Below are positions 31,060 through 43,741 of a DNA stretch of 64,000 bases, one piece after another. Source of the DNA: Thinopyrum elongatum (lineage: Eukaryota; Streptophyta; Magnoliopsida; Poales; Poaceae); NCBI GenBank assembly GCA_011799875.1, contig CM022301.1:324588929-324652928 (forward strand), given 5' to 3'. The notes under the pieces are model-generated. The model saw only the letters and a list, made by a program, of their open reading frames with translations. It had not been told where the DNA came from and searched no databases. Positions within the stretch are counted from its first letter, which is position 1. Every line of letters begins with the position of its first letter. The position numbers and the translations under genes are program-made.

Positions 31060-34000
31060 TGTAACACCCTGGTTTTCGCTCCTATTTTTTTTCCATCGCG
31101 GGATTTGACTCCCGTCTTTTTTCTCGGTGTTATCAGATTTCTCTCGCTCCTGGGTATATGAAGATGGTCATTTAGCCTTGCCTGTCCTATCCAACCATAC
31201 ATTCTCTTTAGATCAACCTTGCCACCCAAGATATATTCTTGGGGTTTTGCCGCCGAAACCCTACCTTCCGAGTTGTCGAAAGGGAAACCCTAACTCTTGA
31301 AGTTACAAAGGAACCCCAATTTCCTTTGATCTGTTGTCTCCCAAACTTCTCCCAGTGATCATCCCACATCTATAAACCCTGGATATGCAAAAATATTGCC
31401 AAGTCATTTGCAATATTTTTCATTTATAATTAACTTCTTTTTCTGCCTGTTAAAGGAATTAAATCCAGGAAAATATCTATCCATCTCCAAATTTCATGAA
31501 AACTTGTGGAGATATTCTTTGTGATCATATTGAGCTCCCATAAAAATATTGGCCATAATTAAATAAGGAAAATTGCATTTTCCTATTTAATGCCAATATT
31601 GCATTTTGGGCAGTTTCTAAAGGAACTACCATTTTGGTAGCCAGGAAAAATCCCAAATAATTTGTGGAGCTCATCCTATCCATATCTTCACCATTTCCAT
31701 CAAAATCCAAGTTCCATAATTCAAAGTTTGAGCACATCATCCATTTGTAAATTCTGTCCAGATTTTCAGTTTGCAAAGGAAGTGCTTGAACCCTTCATCT
31801 ATTTGAGCTGAAATTTTTCATGGTGATTAATATTGACAAATCACTCATGGAAACCAAAAATCAGCTCAATTCATCCATCCATTCTTCCCCAGCATTATCC
31901 TAAGTTTCTGTCCATTTGAAACCTCTGTGAAGGAAGTACCATTTTGGTGTACCCAAATGGTATGAAATTTTTACAGTGGCTTCATATGTTCAAATAATTC
32001 ATCTCCTCAAAATTTCAGTTCAATGCAAGCTAGTATGTGAGTGCCACATCAAAGTTTGCCTTTCTGTTCGGCAGGGTCCATTCTACAGCAAGTGCCCCCA
32101 ATTCTTATCCAACTGGCCTCAAAATTTACCAGGGTAGTTACCTTGGTAGATCATTGCTCCATGCCAAAAACCAGCTCGTTTCGCCAAGCGATATGTCCAG
32201 AAATATCATCAAACACCTTCATGTCAGAACACATGTGAGCTCTCATCCATCAACTCTTGTCGTCACTTGCATCCAAACCATGATGGGTCAACTCACTGAC
32301 CTCTAATCTATACAGTTGACATGATTTGAGGTTGCTACTATGCCCTAGACACGCGGTGCCAGTGGTGACCACGAGTAGAGCCGGCCAAAACGGTGGTCCG
32401 AATACTGTGATCGTCGGCAGGCCTGCTCCGGCCAACTCTGGCTTGTCCGAGCATGTCCAACGGCTCCGCCGCACCCGCGTGTCCCCTCTCCAGGCCCTTC
32501 CCCCTCCTATTTCTTCCTCGCCGCACCGCGACGAGCTCCGCCACTGTTCTGCCCGTGATGCCGTCATCGTTTCCTCGCTGTCTTCTTCTCCCTCGAGCTC
32601 TCTCGAGCGCCCCAGAGACACCTCCATCCCTCCACAAAGCTCCTCGACGCCGCTACCGTCCAGCCACATCGCCCCGACGCTGCAGTACACCGATAGGATC
32701 GCCACCGCGGCCATTCCTATCTGCTCGCTCACGGCCGGCTATAAATAGCTGTGGCCCGAGCTTCCCCGAGCACCCACTCCTCCCGCAGCGGCCTCCTCTC
32801 TTCCCTTGGTGCCTCCCCGACTCCTCACTGCCTCGCCGAAATCCCCACTGCCACTGCATCACCGCCACGGCCGCCGCCCTTTTCTGCCTAAATTCACTCC
32901 ACTCCGGCCCCCATTGCTTCTCTAGCCACACCAGGACACCACCACCACTATCCTGAGGCTCTCCCGAGCAATTTCCTAAGCCGGGAACCACCAGAGCTTC
33001 GAGCTCGAGCTCGCCAGAGATGCCCGCCGCCACGGCCGATACCTCGCCTACTCCAGTGCTCCCCGGCGGCCGTGCCACCCAGGGATGGATGCGGCACTCC
33101 ATTATGAGCACACCGGTGATCGGAGCTCTTCGGGGGACGGCCTGTAGCGCCGGGAATCGCCGGTCAACCACGCTTCTGTAGCTCCAGTCAACGCGCGCGA
33201 GGAGGGAGATGAACTGTAGGCGGGCCCGGCTCGCCAGTGACCCAACTCCTCCCTCTGTTTTTTTAAATGGAGGGGCAGCTGTTGGGCCGGCCCAATAGGC
33301 AGCAGTGGCCGTGCACAGCGGCAGCAGCGGTTGCTTTCGGCCCACCCAGCCCAAGTGCAACAGTTCCCTTTATTCTTTTCTAGAAAAAAATCGGTCAGGG
33401 ACCCAGAAGTAATTATTTGTATTACAGAAAGGTCCCTCCTACTTCATTGGGCCGCAACTTTTTACTCGTGACTCCGATTCAGGTGAAACCAAAGCCCACT
33501 TCTTCATTTCATCGAGCCCGCCTCTGAAAATGACCATTTTGCCCTTGCCCTCTATCAGCCCCCTCCGAGATAGAATCGTTCTGGTGAATTCTTCCGCTGC
33601 TTCACCGCACTTCTTCCCGGAGTATTTCTTCGATCCCAGGCAAGCCGACCATCTGATATATGCCCTAAAGCATTGCTCTGTGATATTTCTTGCATGTTTA
33701 AATTATTATGCTTGTGATTGTCTGTGTAGTTGTGAGCTGTATGTGACGCTGACGAACCCTTGCTTGCACTTTCTTCGGTGACAGCACCATGCCTTTGTTC
33801 CGAGCTGTTTCCGGCCATCCGGGGTGGATGCCGACTTTTATTTCGCTTGTCAGCAACTGTCCGTGTTCTGGGCTGCTTTTCGGCCGTCTCGGGCAGCTGT
33901 TGAATTTCTTTCCGTAGCAGTGACCCTATGCTCTGAGCTGTTTCTCGGCCGTCTTAGGGAGCTGCTACATTCTTCTTATCAACACCGTCTCATGCTCTGA

Positions 34001-35481
34001 GCTGCTTTCCAGCCGTGTTGAGCTGGGGTTGAGTTATTCCGGTAATGTCCCAGATCTGTGTTGTAAAGACTGTTCTGGTGGCTACTGGTTTCTTTGCCGG
34101 TTTTGTGCAAGGGTTCCGATGGTTGTCACTTACAGCTAGAACTTGTAAAGTGATAACTTGCCATTTAAATATTGTTTCACTAATGACTCATTGTGATATG
34201 GAGATAGGTTGTTATGTTTCCACAGTTGTTATCTCATACCTAGTTACCACCATGTTAAGTTATTGTGATGAACCACTAAGCTTGCTAAATGAACTTAGTC
34301 GGCTGATCTTGAGTCACCTGTCCGGGCTTATTCGTGCAACCACATTTTCCGGTATGGGACGGCCTTGACTTGGTCTGGCTCTTTGCTCTTTCACCGGTAC
34401 CACCAGACAAGGAAGGTTATGTGTGCGCGCTACCCTGGCCCGGTAGGCGGCGATAACCTTGTGAGCCCAGTTGTTTGTTTGCGCGCAGTCCCCGTTTGGG
34501 ACAGTTTAGTTTGGCCACGACGGTGGCAGGTGTCACGAGGTGACACAGGGGCCACCCAGGGCTTGACTCCGGGGGAGAATGATTGCTGGTGGTACGGTGG
34601 AGGAGTCACGGGTTAGGCAAATTTCGTTGGAGCAACACTGGTCCACCCGAATGGGATCACGAGGTTAGTGCTCCATAGTGTGGGTAAAGTGCGCAACCTC
34701 TGCAGAGTGTAAAATCTATTCGAATAGCCGCGTCCACGATATTGGACAGCCCGTCCAGACCTCACTAGGTGGTCAACCGTAATAATGATAATAATGATGG
34801 ATGAACTCGTCTTGTGTAGACATCAGATGATGTCAGGAATATGATGTGTTAGCCATGGGATGGCTATATGATGAGTGGTCGGATGACCACATGAGTTGGA
34901 TCGGATTTGGATCGGATTCAGGTTGGATCATGAGAATGTTCGGAGTATGGAATATTTACCTAATATGCTTTACCTTACTTCATTTACTTCAGTAGTTATC
35001 TTGCTGGATAAACCTGCTATAACATGATAATTGATATTGCTAGCTAGTTATGCTAGGTCATGACAATTAATATTGCTCTAACAACAAGTGCATGCTTGAA
35101 TGCCATGGATTGCTTTGCTTGGTGTATATGTTAGTTTGGTTTGCTTGCGAGTACATTCAAAAGTACTCAGCGGCCTTCAATGTGGCCAGGTTCACATAAG
35201 GATTCGTCGTCCGTCGACGAGGAGCCAGAGCGTTCGCGGGCTAGGAGCGTAACCCAGTCAGATCCCTGTGGATTGGAGCCGCACCAAGACCATGCTGCCT
35301 TAGATAGAGTTTTTCCGCTGCCATCACTCTTGTAAACTATCATGTAAAGACTTATATATCCATTAATAGAAATGACTGTGTTCATGATACTTGTTGTAAG
35401 CGCACATGCCAGAGTGATTTCCTGGGCTGGTATGCGTGGCGACCATTTGGCTACAGTGGTAATCAGGCGGGGCGCCACAAC
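31060..35481 (+). repeat. 5' LTR of the LARD (4422 bp)
   Basis: From TGTAACACCCTGG to about CCACAAC. TATAAATAG at 32740-32748 is followed by a GC-rich stretch rich in CCACCGCC, which is probably the transcript start region (R/U5), then AT-rich sequence. The right end may lie a few bases off because the last bases differ from the 3' LTR (CCACAAC against CAACA). Long antisense frames at 32653-33360 reflect GC richness only. Confidence 0.85.
32740..32748 (+). promoter_or_regulatory. TATA box of the LARD 5' LTR
   Basis: TATAAATAG after GCTCACGGCCGGC, with the same sequence in the 3' LTR at 40165-40173. The 1.68 kb before it would be U3. The best promoter candidate in this LTR. Confidence 0.6.
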
Positions 35482-35484
35482 GGA

Positions 35485-35500
35485 TGGTATCGGAGCCGCC
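35485..35500 (+). other. Primer binding site of the LARD (tRNA-iMet type)
   Basis: TGGTATCGGAGCCGCC, three bases after the LTR. It differs by one base from TGGTATCAGAGC, the plant initiator-Met tRNA complement. This primer differs from the Asp type used by S2 and R. Confidence 0.8.
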
Positions 35501-38470
35501 AGGCTGACTATAGGTTACCGTAGCCAGACTACATTGTCTTGTGCTCAGTAGAAAGCCTAGATGGATTTCAGCCATCTTTGCCAAGCAGGCATGGCTACTA
35601 TTGAACATAAGGCAACCCCATAGGTCTTTGGCTCCATCAGACCCCAACTCCCGTGGCCTTTGCCTCCGGTGTGAAATGCTCGCACCCGGCAACGACCCGT
35701 GAGCCCTGAACCCCTAGGTAAACCAGATATCCTTACCCTGCTTGCTAGCCATGGCATTTCTCTCCTTAACCCTAGTTTCCTTTGGGAAACGCCTATAATT
35801 CCATCCCTCCCCGACAACTTTAGGGTCGTTGACTAAGCCACCTTGGCTATGGTCATGCGTCGAGTGTGATGTTCCCTAAGGAAATAGTAAGAGCTTGACA
35901 CCAGTGCTACCAGGAGCATTGTGTGGTTTTTCTTCTAAATCCTTCGAGGTACATCGAGTGTGCTAAAATAGTTATACTAGTGGATCCTCGGCCACATGTG
36001 AAAGGTCCGCAATATTTGAGCTTTATTTGCTTTTTGGTTTTTGCGGTTCTAGTTTCTTTTGTCAGTTCCGTTTCTTCGCTCCAACTGAATCCATCCGCAA
36101 GAGCTTCCTAAGAAGACCAGCCTGCAATTGGGATAATACCCAATAATCCCAATTCAACAAGAGTCATGTCCAGTCAACTGCCCGATATTCAGAATATTAT
36201 CACTGGATCTGTCAAGGAATGAAGAATGGGTCAGAAGCAGAATCTATGTGCAACAGACAAGGATAGAATCTACCTGAGAGAGTTTGCCTCAGGACCGATC
36301 GCATCTAAGAAGCAGTCAGATGATCTACCAAGAATGAACACCAGTAAATACAAATTATTCCGTCCGTGACACAAGGACTATTTCAGTCAGTAAGGTGAAC
36401 CGGGTCTTTTCTCAATGGACCCAAGAATCATTTATTCCCCACCGGAGACATATTTCAGGAACGTGAATATGCCAAGAGCAACAACAGAACTCCGGTACGT
36501 TGGTACAAATTTCAAAGCATAATTTTTAATTTACCGGTGCAAATACAAAATCTTCTGGGCACTGTGAACAAGGTTTGCGAGGAATATGGATGAGTTCATG
36601 GTTGCCCAGAATCACTGAGCTTCCAAGCATCCAGAATCAAGGAGCACCTAACATGATTGGAAGCTTAGCTAAACAGAATGGAATTAATGGCAACACTTGG
36701 TTTGGATACAAAGGGTATTCCAAATTAATTAACAACATGAAGTCTACATCAGTTGTGCAGCCTTTACAGCAGAAATGAGCGGACCGGCAAAAGGGCAAGC
36801 GATGTGTGTGACCAATGGAATATCTTCAGTCAAGGTATGGCCTATACCAAATTTGGCTCCGCCCTGGGTAAAGTTCCGGATACTTCGGAAAGAAGCCAGA
36901 ATCGGCCATAGATCCGACCACATATCACCGTAAAAGACTTATGGTATAAGGAACCCAACCTTCCTCCATAAGCTATTGAGAGAAGCTTATGACACGAGAC
37001 CGTCGATCTTCCTCGGTACGCCACTTGGTGCAGAAATATTCTGGGGTGCGGCATTCCCATCTTTCTCAGTGTGCTACCGCGGAAAACTTCCGGCATAAAG
37101 CACTCAACCTTCCACAGCAAGCCACATGAAGGAGAGCTTCTGAGGTACGATACCCAGCCTTCTTCAGCACGCTACTTTGGCAGAAGCTTCGAGCATAAGG
37201 AATTCAGCCTTCTTCAACACACCCCGTGCCCACGACAATCCTGTCAGAAGCACAAACTTGTCTAGACACACGTCTGCCTCAGAACTCACTGGATATAAGA
37301 GGAGTTATCCTACACCTGCATATGTTGTGAACATGCAGTCCAGTGGATCAGTTCATGCGAGCCACTCGTACACGGGAATGACTGTGTTCAGGGAAACATT
37401 GGCCCGATATTAAAGGAAGAATATGAGCACAACAATCCCTACGAGATATACAAGAGTAAGAACAAGCCCGACAAATCGGGAAAACAATCAAGGAGCCGTG
37501 TTGGTAGGTCATGACATGTCCATCAAAGGAATCCTTAAGAACCAAGAAGTTTTGTACAAACAACCTCCATGACGGTCAACAAGAAACAGCTTCACGGACA
37601 GAGTGGTATTACCAATCCTTGTCAGACTCTTGCATATCCGGCCACAACAATGCCGCCAACATGTCATACTCATCCTAAATATGGGCCATCAACCAAGATA
37701 AAAGGCTATGCTCTGAAAGGATACACCAGATGATAGTGATACTACATTTAGCCTCTGTAGTCCTATGCTCAACCCCGTGGTCATAGCAAGGGGCTATGTA
37801 TGACAGAGCCATCTCCACAAGTGGCAGAGTCTGAAACAAGACATTCAGATAGAATGGCTCAAAGCACGTCAACCTCAATAGCTCATAGACATCATGACAT
37901 CATTAGAATAAGAGATTACTGTCTATAATTATTTTGTGATCATGCCTAACATTTCAGTTGGGAATATAGCAGCAATAGCTCGGTCATGTTGTTCCCTGAA
38001 TTGTGGATCACCTAAGGACGAAGTCAGAATGCCGAAAGCAAAAGGAAATGTCAGTACGGAACCCACAGCCAGATTGAGTATTATGACACGGCAAAAAGAA
38101 AGCCACCTCCACTCACTTGAGCACGTGAGCCTGGTACCTAGAAAGGATGTCTTGCCCAGGACTGTCAAGATACGGAGTATCAAACAAAACCGAAGCTGTC
38201 GCTTCCAGGCCATGGAAACCGAGTTGTTTCTTGGTGTTATCCGCTACCTCACCCAGCAACACCACTACCAAGGAAAAAGGTACACCTGACAGAAAAGAGA
38301 AGGATTCAAGGAAGCTGTGTGCAAAGACAACACATGGTCCATCAGAAGAGGCAGTTAAAAGGTCAGTGAACCAACGAAGACAAGAGACAGCTGATGGATC
38401 CAAGTCACACACAGGTAAGTCCCCCTTCCCCGGGAGGTAAGCCCGGAAATCTCGAGGACGAGATTTTCTT
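35501..38470 (+). other. Non-coding internal domain of the LARD
   Basis: About 3 kb in which the longest open stretches are below about 120 codons on either strand and none matches gag, protease, reverse transcriptase, RNase H or integrase. Composition is even, without large tandem repeats. In described LARDs this region is conserved and thought to act as a structured RNA for packaging; that is family knowledge, not visible here. Confidence 0.7.
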
Positions 38471-38484
38471 AAGGGGGGTAGGTT
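38471..38484 (+). other. Polypurine tract of the LARD
   Basis: AAGGGGGGTAGGTT directly before the TGTAACACCC start of the 3' LTR, preceded by GAGGACGAGATTTTCTT. Confidence 0.8.
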
Positions 38485-41400
38485 TGTAACACCCGGGTTT
38501 TCGCTCCTATTTTTTTTCCTTCGCGGGATTTGACTCCCGTCTTTTTCTCAGTGTTATCGGATTTCTCTCGCTCCTGGGTATATGAAGATGGTCATTTAGC
38601 CTTGCCTCTCCTATCCAACCATACATTCTCTTCAGATCAACCTTGCCACCCAAGATATATTCTCGGGGTTTTGCCGCCGAAACCCTACCTTCCGAGTTGT
38701 CGGAAGGGAAACCCTAACTCTTGCAGTTACAAAGGAACCCCAATTTCCTTTGATCTGTTGTCTCCCAAACTTCTCCCAGTGATCATCCCACATCTATAAA
38801 CCCTGGATATCCAAAAATATTGCCAAGTCATTTGCAATATTTTTCATTTATAATTAACTCCTTTTTCTGCCAGTTAAAGGAATTAAATCCAGGAAAATAT
38901 CTATCCATCTCCAAAGTTCATGAAAACTTGTGGAGATATTCTTTGTGATCATATTGAGCTCCCATAAAAATATTGGCCATAATTAAATAAGGAAAATTGC
39001 ATTTTCCTATTTAATGCCAATATTGCATTTTGGGCAGTTTCTAAAGGAACTACCATTTTGGTAGCCAAGAAAAATCCCAAATAATTTGTGGAGCTCATCC
39101 TATCCATATCTTCACTATTTCCATCAAAATCCAAGTTCCATAACTCAAAGTTTGAGCACAACATCCATTTGTAAATTCTGTCTAGATTTTCAGTTTGCAA
39201 AGGAAGTGCTTGAACCCTTCATCTATTTGAGCTGAAATTTTTCATGGTGATTAATATTGACAAATCACTCATGGAAACCAAAAATCAGCTCAATTCATCC
39301 TTCCATTCTTCCCCAGCATTTTTCCTAAGTTTCTGTCCATTTGAAACCTTTGTGAAGGAAGTACCATTTTGGTGTACCCAAATGGTATGAAATTTTTATA
39401 GTGGCTTCATATGTTCAAATAATTCATCTCCCCAAAATTTCAGTTCAACGCAAGCTAGTGTGTGAGTGCCACATCAAAGTTTGCTTTTCTGTTCAGCAGG
39501 GTCTATTCTACAGCAAGTGCCCCCAATTCTTATCCAACTGGCCTCAAAATTTACCAGGGTAGTTACCTTGGTAGATCATTGCTCCATGCAAAAAACCAGC
39601 TCATTTCACCCAGCGATATCTCCAGAAATATCATCAAACACCTTCATGTTAGAACACATGTGAGCTCTCATCCGTCAACTCTTGCCGTCACTTGCATCCA
39701 AACAACAATGGGTCAACTCATTGACCTCTAATCTATACAGTTGACAAGATTTGAGGTTGCTACTATGCCCTGGACACGCGGTGCCAGTGGTGACCACGAG
39801 TAGAGCCGGCCAAAACGGTGGTCCGAATACTGTGATCGTCGGCAGGCCTGCTCCGGCCAACTCCGGCTTGTCCGAGCATGTCCAACGGCTCCGCCGCACC
39901 CGCGTGTCCCCTCTCCAGGCCCTTCCCCCTCCTGTTTCTTCCTCGCCGCACCGTGACGAGCTCCACCACTGTTCTGCCCGTGACGCCGTCGTCGTTTCCT
40001 CGCTGTCTTCTTCTCCCTCGAGCTCTCTCGAGCGCCCCAGAGACTCCTCCATCCCTCCATGAAGCTCCTCGATGCCGCTACCATCCAGCCACATCGCCCT
40101 GACGCTCCAGTACACCGATAGGATCGCCACCGCGGCCATCCCTATCTGCTCGCTCACGGCCGGCTATAAATAGCTGTGGCCCGAGCTTCCCTGAGCACCC
40201 ACTCCTCCCGCAGCGGCCTCCTCTCTCCCCTTGGTGCCTCCCCGACTCCTCACTGCCTCGCCGGAATCCCCACTGCCACTGCATCGCCACCACGGCCGCC
40301 GCCCTTTTCCTCCTAAATTCACTCCACTCCGGCCCCCATTGCTTCTCTTGCCGCACCAGGACACCACCACCACTATCCCGAGGCTCTCCCGAGCACTTTC
40401 CTAAGCCGGGAACCACCATAGCTTTGAGCTCGAGCTCGCCGGAGATGCCCGCCGCCACGGCCGATACCTCGCCTGCTCTAGTGCACCCCGGCGGCCGTGC
40501 CACCCAGGGATGGATGCGGCACTCCATTATGAGCACGCCGGTGATCGGAGCTCTTTGGGGGACGGCCTGTAGCGCTGGGAATCGCCGGCCGACCGCGCTT
40601 CTGTAGCTCCAGTCAACGCGCGCGAGGAGGGAGATGAACTGTAGGCGGGCCCGGCTCGCCAGTGACCCAACTCCTCCCTCTGTTTTTTTAAATGGAGGGG
40701 CAGCTGTTGGGCCGGCCCAGTAGGCAGCAGTGCCATGCACAGCGGCAGCAGCGGTTGCTTTCGGCCCACCCAGCCCAAGTGCAACAGTTCCCTTTATTCT
40801 TTTCCAGAAAAAAATTGGTCAGGGACCCAGAAGTAATTATTTGTATTACAAAAAGGTCCCTCCCACTTCATTCGGCCACAACTTTTTACTCGTGACTCCG
40901 ATTCAGGTGAAACCAAAGCCCACTTCTTCGTTTCATCGAGCCCATCCTGATGGTATCATTTTCATAATGTTTACACATTCTGAAAATGACCATTTTGCCC
41001 TTGCCCTCTATCAGCCCCCTCCGAGGGAGAATCGTTCCGGCAAATTCTTCCGCGGCTTCACCGCACTTCTTCCCGGAGTATTTCTTCGACCCCAAGCAAG
41101 CCGACCATCTGGTATATGCCCTAAAGCATTGCTCTGTGATATTTCTTGCATGTTTAAATTATTATGCTTGTGATTGTCTGTGTAGTTGTGAGCTGTATGT
41201 GACGCTGACGAACCCTTGCTTGCACTTTCTTCGGTGACGGCACCACGCCTGTGTTCTGAGCTGTTTCCGGCCGTCCGGGGTGGATGCCGACTTTTATTTC
41301 TCTTGTCAGCAACTATCCGTGTTCTGGGCTGCTTTTCGGCCGTCTCGGGCAGCTGTTGAATTTCTTTCCGTAGCAGTGACCTATGCTCTGAGCTGTTTCT

Positions 41401-42934
41401 CGGCCGTCTTAGGGAGCTGCTACATTCTTCTTATCAACACCGTCTCATGCTCTGAGCTGCTTTCCAGCCATCTTGAGTCGGGGTTGAGTTATTTCGGTAA
41501 TGTCCTAGATCTGTGTTGTAAAGACCGTTTTGGTGGCTACTGGTTTCTTTGCCGGTTTTGTGCAAGGGTTCCGATGGTTGTCACTTACAGCTAGAACTTG
41601 TAAAGTGATAACTTGCCATTTAAATATTGTTTCACTAATGACTCATTGTGATATGGAGATAGGTTGTTATGTTTCCACAGTTGTTATCTCATACCTAGTT
41701 ACCACCATGTTAAGTTATTGTGATGAACCACTAAGCTTGCTAAATGAACTTAGTCGGTTGATTTTGACTCACCTGTCCGGGCTTATCCGTGTAACCACAT
41801 TTGCCGGTATGGGATGGCCTTGACTTGGTCTGGCTCTTTGCTCTTTCACCGGTACCACCAGACAGGGAAGGTTATGTGTGCGCGCTACCCTGGCCCGGTA
41901 GGCGGCGATAACCTTGTGAGCCCAGCTGTTTGTTTGCGCGCAGTCCCTGTTTGGGACAGTTTAGTTTGGCCACGATGGTGGCAGGTGTCACGAGGTGACA
42001 CAGGGGCCACCCAGGGCTTGACTCCGGGGGAGAATGATTGCCGGTGGTACGGTGGAGGAGTCACGGGTTAGGCAAGTTTCGTTGGAGCAACACTGGTCCA
42101 CCCGAATGGGATCACGAGGTCAGTGCTCCATAGTGTGGGTAAAGTGCGCAACCTCTGCAGAGTGTAAAATCTATTCGAATAGCCGCGTCCACGGTATTGG
42201 ACAGCCCGTCCAGACCTCACTAGGTGGTCAACCATAATAATGATGATAATGATGGAAGAACTCGTCTTGTGTATACATCAGATGATGTCAGGAATATGAT
42301 GTGTTAGCCATGGGATGGCTATATGATGAGTGGTCGGATGACCACATGAGTTGGATCGGATTTGGATCGGATTCAGGTTGGATCATGAGAATGTTCGGAG
42401 TATGGAATATTTACCTAATATGCTTTACCTTACTACATTTACTTCAGTAGTTATCTTGCTGGATAAACCTGCTATAACATGATAATTGATATTGCTAGCT
42501 AGTTATGCTATGTCATGACAATTAATATTGCTCTAACAACAAGTGCATGCTTGAATGCCATGGATTGCTTTGCTTGGTGTATATGTTAGTTTGGTTTGCT
42601 TGCGAGTACATTCAAAAGTACTCAGCGGCCTTCAATGTGGCCAGGTTCACATAAGGATCCGTTGTTCATCGACGAGGAGCCGGAGCGTTCACGGGCTAGG
42701 AACGTAACCCAGTCAGAACCCTGTGGATTGGAGCCGCACCAAGACCATGCTGCCTTAGATAGAGTTTTTCCGCTGCCATCACTCTTGTAAACTATCATGT
42801 AAAGACTTATATATCCATTAATAGAAATGCCTGTGTTCATGATACTTGTTGTAAGCGCGCATGCCAGAGTGATTTCCTGGGCTGGTATGCGTGGCGACCG
42901 TCTGGCTACAGTGGTAATCAGGCGGGGCGCAACA
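38485..42934 (+). repeat. 3' LTR of the LARD (4450 bp)
   Basis: Collinear with 31060-35481 and visibly almost identical. Start TGTAACACCCGGG, where the 5' copy reads TGTAACACCCTGG (a C-to-T-type change). A stretch of about 35 bp at about 40946-40980 (around TTTTCATAATGTTTACACAT) is absent from the 5' LTR at about 33520. TATAAATAG at 40165-40173. Ends CAACA before the TAGGG duplication. Confidence 0.88.
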
Positions 42935-43674
42935 TAGGGCCCGAGTGCCATGATTTCAGATGTGAACCTATTATGTTTTCATGAATATATTTGTGTTCTT
43001 GATCCTATCTTGCAAGTTGTAGACACCTATTATGTGTTATGATCCGCATACCCCAAGGTGACAATAATTGGGATTCTTTCCGGTGATTACCGTAGTTTGA
43101 GGAGTTCATGTATTCACTAAGTGCTAATGCTTTGGTCCGGTTCTCTATTAAAAGGAGGACTTAATATCCCTTAGTTTCCATTAGGACCCTGCTGCCACGG
43201 GAGGGTAGGACAAAAGATGTCATGCAAGTTCTTTTCCATAAGCACGTATGACTATATTCGGAATACATGCCTACATTATATTGATGAATTGGAGATAGTT
43301 CTGTGTCACCCTAGGTTATGACTGTTGCATGATGAATGCCATCCGACATAATTATCCATCACTGATCTGATGCCTACGAGCTTTTCACATATTGATCTTT
43401 GCTAAGTTACTTTGCCATTGCTACTGTTACAATCACTACAAAACTGCTACTGTTACTTTTGCCACTGTTACCGTTACTTCCATACTACTTTGCTACTAAA
43501 TACTTTGCTGTAGATATTAAGTCTTTCAGGTGTGGTTGAATTGACAACTCAGCTGCTAATACTCGTGAATATTCTTTGGCTCCCCTTGTGTTGAATCAAT
43601 AAATTTGGGTTGAATACTCTACCCTCGAAAACTGTTGCGATCCCCTATACTTGTGGGTTATCAAGACCTTTTTC

Positions 43675-43692
43675 TGGTGCCATTGCCGGGGA
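43675..43692 (+). other. Primer binding site of S2-2 (mutated tRNA-Asp type)
   Basis: TGGTGCCATTGCCGGGGA lies 11 bp after the LTR; two changes (C to T and G to A) from the S2-1 site TGGCGCCGTTGCCGGGGA. Confidence 0.8.
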
Positions 43693-43741
43693 GCATAGCT
43701 CTATTCTCTGAGTCACTTGGGATTTATATCTGTTGATCACT

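Larger units (their letters stand above)
31060..42934 (+). mobile_element. LARD-like element (Sukkula-type): giant LTRs around a non-coding core, TSD TAGGG
   Basis: Two LTRs of 4422 and 4450 bp flank only 3003 bp of internal sequence. TGTAAC starts both LTRs, and TAGGG duplicates at 31055-31059 and 42935-42939 are perfect. An initiator-Met-type primer site and a polypurine tract are present, but no gag or pol frame. Large retrotransposon derivatives (LARDs) of Triticeae, for example Sukkula, have LTRs of about 4-5 kb and a non-coding core near 3 kb; this fits. LTR similarity is high, so insertion is relatively recent. It must have used proteins from another element. Confidence 0.88.
30382..43663 (+). 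repeat. 5' LTR of S2-2, split by the LARD
   Basis: Parts 30382-31059 and 42940-43663 total 1402 bp. Begins TGATACGTCTCCATCGTATC, ends CTTGTGGGTTATCA. TATAAGTA at 30706-30713. It aligns with the 3' LTR at 50447-51878 with few differences apart from a 43-bp duplication in the latter. Confidence 0.9.

Noticed and set aside
32653..33360. 235-codon antisense frame in the LARD 5' LTR (and 220 codons in the 3' LTR, 40078-40740)
   Set aside because: It lies in the GC-rich U3/R region, shows no domain, and is shared only because the LTRs are copies of each other.
31060..42934. 4.4-kb direct repeats as a segmental duplication
   Set aside because: TSD TAGGG, primer site after the left copy and polypurine tract before the right copy identify them as LTRs.
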